Origin: Nanobdellota archaeon
GTDB lineage: Archaea > Nanobdellota > Nanobdellia > Pacearchaeales > GW2011-AR1
Direction of reading: 5' to 3'
Assembly (NCBI GenBank): GCA_018816335.1
Contig: JAHIVP010000007.1
Span: 1 to 42,633 of the forward strand
DNA: 42,633 nt
The notes under the pieces are model-generated. The model ran no database searches. It saw only the letters and a list, made by a program, of their open reading frames with translations, and had not been told where the DNA came from. Shown here one piece after another: positions 36,367 to 42,633 of this stretch. A program made the position numbers and the translations under genes. The first letter of the stretch is position 1. Every line of letters begins with the position of its first letter.

Positions 36367-36905
36367 TTTTTTAGAAAAGCATTTACAATAGAATTTTTAA
36401 CTTCTGGGTGTTTTGTTTCTAATTGATTTATGAAAGTTATTATTGAAGAGTTAGATTTTTTTACAGGGTTTTTCATTCTTTTTATTTTAGCATAGAGTTG
36501 TATTTCTGAATCTGATAAGAGGTAGAGAGGGTTGATTGTTTTTTTGAAAACTGGTGAAGATTGAGAAAGTTGTTTGTGAGATTTTTTTATTATTGTGTTT
36601 ATTATTTCATATGCTTCATCGTCCATGCTTGATCCTGAGATTGTTTTGTTGTGTTTTGATGAAGGGGATATTGTAAGTTTGATTCCTCTTGTTTGTGTTA
36701 GTTGTTTTATTATTGGATATATGACTGGGAAGTTTTTTTCTGTGTGTTTAAAGAGGAGGGAGTCAGAGTTTTTCAACATTGAGAATTTTCTGATTGTGTA
36801 GTAAATCTTTTTTTCAAAATATCTAATAAAGTGTTGTTTGCAGAGCTGTTGCTTATTTGTGAATGTGTGGACTGGTTTTTGTTGGCAGTTTTTGCATGAT
36901 TTCAT
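36357..36905 (-). CDS. Degenerate TtuA/Ncs6-like tRNA-thiolation protein lacking the PP-loop
   Basis: CKNCQQKPVHTF...LCKQHFIRYFEKKIYYTIRKF; GSSMDDEAYEIINTI; INQLETKHPEVKNSIVNAFLK; no SGGKDS. Confidence 0.65.
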   Translation of the reverse strand: MKSCKNCQQKPVHTFTNKQQLCKQHFIRYFEKKIYYTIRKFSMLKNSDSLLFKHTEKNFPVIYPIIKQLTQTRGIKLTISPSSKHNKTISGSSMDDEAYEIINTIIKKSHKQLSQSSPVFKKTINPLYLLSDSEIQLYAKIKRMKNPVKKSNSSIITFINQLETKHPEVKNSIVNAFLKNQS

Positions 36906-36940
36906 TTTATATATTACTAGGGGTAAGTTTATAAGTTTAT

Positions 36941-37002
36941 ATTTTGATTATTGTGTAGAAGCAACTGACATATGTCACCTGCGTGCACAATTTTGATTAT
37001 TG
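36941..37002. repeat. 13-bp direct repeats flanking a palindrome-bearing interval
   Basis: ATTTTGATTATTG at 36941-36953 and 36990-37002; TGACATATGTCA at 36966-36977. Confidence 0.75.
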
Positions 37003-37005
37003 GGA

Positions 37006-37269
37006 ATGAGATATTGGTATAGAGCTGTTTTGTTAAGAGGACATGAAGGTGCAAGAAAACAAAAGGAATTAACAGCTTATCTTTTTGCAGAAAATCCTGT
37101 TGAAGTAAGAGATAGAATTATAGAAATGCCAGCAGTTAGAGGAAGATATAAAAGTATAAGAAGAATATCAGATGATCAAGCTATGAGATTAGAAAAAAGA
37201 ATTGTTGATGAAGGAAGAATTACATTAGAGAAAGCAAGAGAAACTTGGTATTATCCAGATATTAATTAA
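37006..37269 (+). CDS. Hypothetical protein
   Basis: ORF 37000-37269, start MRYWYRAVLLRG preferred. Confidence 0.6.
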   Translation: MRYWYRAVLLRGHEGARKQKELTAYLFAENPVEVRDRIIEMPAVRGRYKSIRRISDDQAMRLEKRIVDEGRITLEKARETWYYPDIN

Positions 37270-37280
37270 TTTAATGACAA

Positions 37281-38189
37281 TTAACTGAAAGATTTAATTT
37301 TATGTTTAGAATATTTCTGAATTAATTTCTTTGCTTGTTCTATTAAAGATTTGTCTTTTACTAAAGCTGTTGGGCCTGGCTGTTGGGGTGTTATTTTTAT
37401 TCCTTTCTGCTTCTCTAAAATTAGATTATCTTGGTGGTTTTTTCCTAAGATTATTTTTGATGCTTCAAAGTGTCTTCCTATAGACAGGAGTTCTATGTCT
37501 GTTTGGGTTATGTCTTTGTTGGGAAGAATTTGTTCTAGTTTTTTGCAATATTCTTTTTCACATAATAAACAACCTCCGCCAGGAGTTGGGAAATCTATTT
37601 TGTATTTTTTTGCTAGAGCTATTTGTGGAACTCTTCTTCTTCCTTTAATATCTAAAAGTTTTGATCTGTCTATTAATCCTTTTTTTTCATAATCTGTTTC
37701 TGGAAGAAGTTTTGCTGATAAAGGACGGAGAATTTTATTTTTTAGTTTTGCTTGTGTTTCTATTTCGATTAATGCTTTTTTGTGTTGGGAAAGAGGACGT
37801 TCTCCTAGAACTTCTCCTGTTGCTATTATTTCTGCTCCTATTTTTTTTGCTATTGATTTTGCTTTTTTAAACATAAATAAATGACAGTCTATGCAAGGGT
37901 TTAGAGCTGTTCCTCTAGTGTGTTCTGGGTTTCTTAACATGTTTATGTATTCTTTGAAAAGTTTTCCTTTTGTTACATCTTTAACATGTAATTTTATTCT
38001 TTGTTTTTGTGTGAATCTAAATACACAAAGTTTATCTGAGCAACATCCTCCTCCGAATGGGAGCTGAAAGAAAACTGCTTCTACGTTTTCTTTTCCTAGT
38101 TGATCTTGTAGGACTTTTATTGCTAATCTTGAATCTAGGCCTCCTGAGAATAGGACGAGGGCTTTTGTTTCTTGTTTATTTTTGTTCAT
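37281..38189 (-). CDS. PP-loop ATPase, MnmA/ThiI-like tRNA thiolation enzyme
   Basis: ALVLFSGGLDSRLAIKVL, NPCIDCHLFMFKKA, TGEVLGERPLSQ, PGGGCLLCEKEYC. Confidence 0.82.
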   Translation of the reverse strand: MNKNKQETKALVLFSGGLDSRLAIKVLQDQLGKENVEAVFFQLPFGGGCCSDKLCVFRFTQKQRIKLHVKDVTKGKLFKEYINMLRNPEHTRGTALNPCIDCHLFMFKKAKSIAKKIGAEIIATGEVLGERPLSQHKKALIEIETQAKLKNKILRPLSAKLLPETDYEKKGLIDRSKLLDIKGRRRVPQIALAKKYKIDFPTPGGGCLLCEKEYCKKLEQILPNKDITQTDIELLSIGRHFEASKIILGKNHQDNLILEKQKGIKITPQQPGPTALVKDKSLIEQAKKLIQKYSKHKIKSFS

Positions 38190-38253
38190 AAAGTTAGTTA
38201 TGATTTTGAGTATATAAAAATTTATAAGGAGGAAATTAAGTTAGAATTATACA

Positions 38254-38616
38254 ATGACAGGAGAAAGATCAACTTATGTTTTTGGGGTGGATATGAGAGA
38301 TGAACAATTGAGAAGAACTGTTGAGGGTCTTAATATTGGTATATCTCCAAGAGTTCCTCAATGGGGAAAATATAGTTTTAGAGATTCAGAAGGAAAAGAA
38401 GTATTTTTGAGAGTAGTTGATGCAGAGAGTGGGCAGAGTGGACAAATATGGGTTAGTAATCATCCTGAGGTTGTACAAGAAGCTCTAAGAAAGAGGAGAG
38501 TTTCTTATAAAGGACCTACTAGAGTTGATAAAGATTTAATTCAAGATCCTGATAATGAATTTGTTGGACCTATAAATTATGCTCATCAGGAAGATTTTGG
38601 AGATATTGTTCAATGA
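38254..38616 (+). CDS. Hypothetical protein
   Basis: 120-aa ORF. Confidence 0.6.
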   Translation: MTGERSTYVFGVDMRDEQLRRTVEGLNIGISPRVPQWGKYSFRDSEGKEVFLRVVDAESGQSGQIWVSNHPEVVQEALRKRRVSYKGPTRVDKDLIQDPDNEFVGPINYAHQEDFGDIVQ

Positions 38617-38975
38617 AAAATCATATGATCAGGAATTCCAAGATAGTTAAAGACTTCTTTGAATTCATTTAATTGTTTTTCAGAAACACCTGAGCTTCTT
38701 AAATAAGAGACTACTGATTCTGTAAAACAAAAAGGGCATACAGAGTGATGTTTTTGACAAGATATACAGGTTGTAGTAGAATTGTCTGTCATTCGATCAC
38801 TCTGCTGCCCCAGAACCTCAGTTGCATTTTTACAAATTTTTTTTAATCTCTCTGTCTTGTCTTCAGCCCAAACAAGAATTTCGTGAGATAAACAGGAAGG
38901 ACAAAGAGGATTAGTAATTGCTTGGCTACAAAGAACACATACAGAAGATGGATTTTTTATATATTTGTTAATCAT
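38610..38975 (-). CDS. Protein with three Cys-pair (zinc-ribbon-like) motifs
   Basis: CVLC...CPSC, CISC...CPFC. Confidence 0.6.
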   Translation of the reverse strand: MINKYIKNPSSVCVLCSQAITNPLCPSCLSHEILVWAEDKTERLKKICKNATEVLGQQSDRMTDNSTTTCISCQKHHSVCPFCFTESVVSYLRSSGVSEKQLNEFKEVFNYLGIPDHMIFH

Positions 38976-39311
38976 TTTAATTTATGTTCAAAGCCCAGGA
39001 TTTATGAAGGACTTAGAAACAAATGGTAGAGAATTTAGTGTAACAATCCCAGACTGGTCTAATAAGTAACATAGAATTCAAAAAATGAAAACTTTTGTCT
39101 GTGATTTCCATACCTATGATAATACTATTTTGTATATAAATATTGTGGTGAGGTTTTGGTTATTGGGGAGGGGTGACAGTAAGATTTATGAAAGATTTTT
39201 AAAGATTGATTTATTAATTGGAAAAGATTTTAAAGATAAGTTAGTAGTTTCTTTGAAGATGATACTTATTTAAAGCGAGATATTATAGTAATACAATAGA
39301 AAGGATATAAA

Positions 39312-40079
39312 ATGAAGGTATCAAGTTTAGCTTCTGGAAGTTCTGGAAACTGTTTTTATGTGGAGAATGGAAACGATGCTCTACTTGTAGATGCAGGGAT
39401 TTCTTGTAAGCAGATTTGGGAGAGGATTTCTGAAGTTGGTGGAGATGTGAATAAAGTTAGAGGAGTTTTTGTAACTCATGAACATTCTGATCATGTTCGA
39501 GGAGTAGATGTTTTTGCTAGACATTTTAATGTTCCTGTTTTTGCTCCAAAGAAAGTTGCAGAGAATTGTTTTTTATGTTCTAATCAAGATTTGATTCAGC
39601 CTTTTATGAAAGATGAAAATTTTAAAATTGGAAGTTTGAATATTCAGTCATTTCCTAAATCTCATGATGCTCTTGATCCTGTTTCTTATAATATTGAAAA
39701 TGGAGCTAAGTTGTCGATTATAACTGATATTGGTTTTATATCTGATAATGTTAAAGATTTTATTACTGATTCTGATTTTTTGATTATTGAGAGTAATCAT
39801 GATAAGAATATGTTGATGGAAGGACCGTATCCGTGGTTTTTGAAAAATAGAATTAATTCTGATAGAGGTCATCTTTCGAATTTAGATTCTGCTGTTGGTG
39901 TTTTACAATATGCTCAACCTCATTTAAAGAACTTGATGTTGGCTCATTTATCACAGACAAATAATACTCCTAATTTAGCTTATAATTTTTTTAAGAATGT
40001 TTTGAAAGATAATAAAACTTTGAAACCTAATTTGATTGTTGCTGATAGATTTTCGACTTCTGATTTACTTAAAGTTTAA
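39312..40079 (+). CDS. MBL-fold metallohydrolase, YycJ/WalJ-like
   Basis: SLASGSSGNCFYVENGNDALLVDAGIS, FVTHEHSDHVRGVDVF, DRGHLSN, LAHLSQTNNTP. Confidence 0.92.
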   Translation: MKVSSLASGSSGNCFYVENGNDALLVDAGISCKQIWERISEVGGDVNKVRGVFVTHEHSDHVRGVDVFARHFNVPVFAPKKVAENCFLCSNQDLIQPFMKDENFKIGSLNIQSFPKSHDALDPVSYNIENGAKLSIITDIGFISDNVKDFITDSDFLIIESNHDKNMLMEGPYPWFLKNRINSDRGHLSNLDSAVGVLQYAQPHLKNLMLAHLSQTNNTPNLAYNFFKNVLKDNKTLKPNLIVADRFSTSDLLKV

Positions 40080-40131
40080 TTGTTGTTTTAGAGAGTATAA
40101 ATGTTTTTAAAGAAATAATTGATGTATTATT

Positions 40132-40719
40132 ATGAATGTTAGAGATTTGGGGTTGAGATGGTTGAATCCTGATAGATTGTTTGATGAAATTTCAAGAACT
40201 ATGCCTGGAAGCCAAGTTGTTTGTTATGGGGCTTTTAGACCTACAAAATTAACATTGCCTATAAGAAAGTTGTGGAGAGATTTTAAATTTGGCCAGTTGG
40301 TAGATGTTCGAGTAAAAGCTCCTGTTTTTTATAGTAGTAATGAAGAAATTTATAGAGTTGGAAGTTTGTTGGTTGTTTCAGGAGTTTATAGAGAAGATGT
40401 TGATTATGAAGATGCTTGTCCAAGAACATTTGAAGAGATGAGATTTAAGTTGGGGATGAATGTTCCTGTTGAGGAAGAAGGAAGAATGATTATTGGTTCT
40501 ACAACAGTAAAAGCTAGTAGTAAATCTGGAGAACTTAAAGGATACTTTAGTAGGAGAGTTAGTAGAGAGGATGAAGGACTTCCTTATAAGAATAGGTTAC
40601 CGATGAAAGAGTGGTTTTTTAGGGAGGGGTTGGGTCCTCAAGAAGTTGATGTTGAGGAGTTGTTTGCATCTCCTGAGAGAACAGAAGAAAGTCAAGTTAA
40701 TGGTGAGGAAGTAGGATGA
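40132..40719 (+). CDS. Hypothetical protein
   Basis: 195-aa ORF. Confidence 0.65.
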   Translation: MNVRDLGLRWLNPDRLFDEISRTMPGSQVVCYGAFRPTKLTLPIRKLWRDFKFGQLVDVRVKAPVFYSSNEEIYRVGSLLVVSGVYREDVDYEDACPRTFEEMRFKLGMNVPVEEEGRMIIGSTTVKASSKSGELKGYFSRRVSREDEGLPYKNRLPMKEWFFREGLGPQEVDVEELFASPERTEESQVNGEEVG

Positions 40720-40727
40720 TAATATTT

Positions 40728-41651
40728 TTACATTCTGTCTAACAAAGCAATTCTTTTATCTAAACTTGGGTGAGTAGAGAAAAAGTCTGATTGTTTTTTA
40801 TCTGCAGATGCGTCTGATTTTGCTGGGTCGTTCATGAATAAAGGATTGATTGCTCCTGAGACTTTTATTGGTTTATCATTTTTTATTTTCTTTAGTGCGT
40901 TTTTTAATCCTGTTGGTGTTCGTGTGAATTTAACTGCTGTTGCATCTGCTGTGAATTCTCTTTTTCTTGAAATTGAAAGTTGGACAATTTGAACAACAAT
41001 TGGAGCTAGGATTGCTAAAACAATTCCTATTATCATTATTATTGCTTGACCTTTTCCATCTCTGTTTCCTCCGCCTCCTCCACCCCGTGAGAACCACAAA
41101 CTTCTTAAAAATATTTGAGAAATTATTGCAATCATTCCCACCATAACAGCGACGAGAGTCATGAATCTAATGTCATAGTTTGCAATGTGGGAAAGTTCGT
41201 GAGCTAAGACTCCTTCTAGTTCTTGTTTGTCTAATTTTTGTAAGGCTCCCTCGGTTACGCATATTACAGCGTGTTCAGGGTCACGGCCAGAAGCGAAGGC
41301 ATTGATTTGTTCTGATTTCATTACATAAAGTTTAGGCATAGGAAGTCCTGATGCTAGAGTTAGTCCTTCAACTAGATGATAGTATTGTCTATGTTCTGTT
41401 TGTGAAGCTAGTTTTGCATTAACAGAAGCTAGAGCTATTTTATGTGAATTGTAATAAGAAATTAAAATATAAGCTAAGGATATTATGATTGCAAGAATCA
41501 TTATGATAAAAAAGAATCCTGGGTCTGTTAACAGAGAGATTACATATCCGAATGCTAAAAAAACTAGGAAAATTATGAATATTAGGAAGAATGATTTTCT
41601 TTTGTTTGATGCTATTTGATTGTGGAAGACAATTCTTGGAAGTTCTTTCAT
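40728..41651 (-). CDS. htpX: HtpX-like M48 metalloprotease
   Basis: LEGVLAHELSHIANYDIR HExxH motif, AFASGRDPEHAVICVTEG, RKREFTADATA. Confidence 0.94.
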   Translation of the reverse strand: MKELPRIVFHNQIASNKRKSFFLIFIIFLVFLAFGYVISLLTDPGFFFIIMILAIIISLAYILISYYNSHKIALASVNAKLASQTEHRQYYHLVEGLTLASGLPMPKLYVMKSEQINAFASGRDPEHAVICVTEGALQKLDKQELEGVLAHELSHIANYDIRFMTLVAVMVGMIAIISQIFLRSLWFSRGGGGGGNRDGKGQAIIMIIGIVLAILAPIVVQIVQLSISRKREFTADATAVKFTRTPTGLKNALKKIKNDKPIKVSGAINPLFMNDPAKSDASADKKQSDFFSTHPSLDKRIALLDRM

Positions 41652-41679
41652 GTTTTATTATAAGGATTTAGATATATAA

Positions 41680-42150
41680 ATGTTAATGATAAGTTTTATA
41701 AGTGTATATTATCTGAGGAAAATTATTGGAAGGAGACATTTTGATAGGACTTTGTATGGGCCGCGACATCCTAGAGCTAACTCTTATGTTATTAATGGAA
41801 AGCATAGAATTAGTTTGGTTGAGAGTTTAGGAACAGATACTGCTTATGTTTTAATACAAGGGTTAGGTGCTGAAAGAGGTAATGGTTATTGGGAGATGCA
41901 GGAATTAATTGTTGAAGGAGGAAGACCAAATAGTTTGAATAGTTTGAAGATTCCAGGCCAAGAAGAAGAAAAAACTGATGAAGATTTTAAAGGGTATGTT
42001 CAGTTGGTTGATATGTTTGAAGTAAGAGATGGGATAAATCGTGAAGGATTTCCAAGAAGAACAAAAGAAGGAATTGTAAAGATAAGATTTAAACCTAATG
42101 AAAGAGTTTGGTTTAAAGTTCAAGAGGTTGATAGTCCACATAAAAAATGA
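41680..42150 (+). CDS. Hypothetical protein
   Basis: 156-aa ORF. Confidence 0.6.
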   Translation: MLMISFISVYYLRKIIGRRHFDRTLYGPRHPRANSYVINGKHRISLVESLGTDTAYVLIQGLGAERGNGYWEMQELIVEGGRPNSLNSLKIPGQEEEKTDEDFKGYVQLVDMFEVRDGINREGFPRRTKEGIVKIRFKPNERVWFKVQEVDSPHKK

Positions 42151-42488
42151 ATAAAGATCATTTGAAGAAAAGTTGTGAGAAAAAATTTCCAGATTCTGAT
42201 TATAGTAGATTATACTGGTTTATGGAAGAAGTTGCTAAGTTGAATTTTTGTGTTGCTACAGGATGGGAAGCTGATGAAGTTAGTGTATCAAAAGATTGTG
42301 CAATTAGAGGGAGAATTTTTAAGACCACTAAAAATTATACTAGATTACAAATGCCTAATGGGAAAGAAATTAAATTAGACAGATTAACTTATGAAGATAT
42401 TGTTAGGTATTTGCCAGTTAGAGGTTTTGAAGGACAACATAGACATTGTGATGCTGATAGTTTTGATCATCCTGAGATGAGAGAGTGA
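42147..42488 (+). CDS. Hypothetical protein
   Basis: 113-aa ORF overlapping the previous stop. Confidence 0.6.
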   Translation: MNKDHLKKSCEKKFPDSDYSRLYWFMEEVAKLNFCVATGWEADEVSVSKDCAIRGRIFKTTKNYTRLQMPNGKEIKLDRLTYEDIVRYLPVRGFEGQHRHCDADSFDHPEMRE

Positions 42489-42495
42489 TTGATTC

Positions 42496-42560
42496 AAATC
42501 AGGCTTTGCCATGATTTTCCTCTAAGAAATTTATTAATTGAGAGAAATTTTAAGGGGTGT
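42496..42560 (+). repeat. Dispersed hairpin family 1, copy f
   Basis: AAATCAGGC-TTT-GCC(A)TGATTT, then CTAAGAAATTTATTAATTGAGAGAAATTTTAAG. Confidence 0.7.
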
Positions 42561-42633
42561 GATTAGTTTGATTGTTAAGGGAAGAGATTTATTAAAAAAT
42601 TTAATCAAAACTTACATCAAGCTCGAGCCCACA

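Noticed and set aside
38790-38830. GC-richer patch in the zinc-ribbon protein (GAACCTCAG...TCTGCTGCCCCAGA) as another in-frame palindrome
   Set aside because: Only very short pairings (TCTG/CAGA); not strong enough to call an inserted element.
39085-39273. 62-aa ORF
   Set aside because: Contains the family 1 intergenic tail, no coding signature; likely chance.
1-42633. CRISPR arrays, rRNA genes, prophage structural genes, large integrative element
   Set aside because: No regularly spaced repeats, no rRNA signatures and no capsid/terminase/transposase motifs seen in the ORFs.

Overview
AT-rich, gene-dense archaeal chromosome segment. It most resembles a DPANN / Woesearchaeota-Pacearchaeota-like genome, inferred from archaeal ThrRS, GluRS, TrpRS, Elp3, Dph5, TrmB, XerA, class III-signal pilins, leaderless TATA promoters and many small orphan proteins. 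Recognisable housekeeping genes include xerA-like, thrS, yvcK-like, an MTA phosphorylase/adenine phosphoribosyltransferase fusion, elp3, gltX, rubrerythrin, a cold-shock domain protein, dph5, an ADP-forming acyl-CoA synthetase subunit, a TrmB regulator, trpS, myo-inositol-phosphate synthase, a PP-loop thiolase, an MBL hydrolase and htpX. The most interesting signals are: (1) a LAGLIDADG homing-endonuclease gene inserted in the 3' end of thrS that seems to carry its own replacement thrS 3' end, with the displaced native C-terminus still readable downstream; (2) a 690-bp insertion at the dph5 start, flanked by 36-bp direct repeats, that splits promoter from gene and restores both; (3) at least two families of dispersed intergenic hairpins with compensatory base changes, one with a conserved TTY triloop and bulged A followed by AATTTATTAAYT; (4) a type II tRNA-like sequence plus a shuffled tRNA fragment embedded in frame in elp3; (5) an in-frame palindromic insertion in the acyl-CoA synthetase, analogous to Rickettsia palindromic elements; (6) a RelE toxin gene with one nonsense codon, convergent with an intact antitoxin. 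No tools were run; all calls come from reading the sequence and the supplied ORFs.
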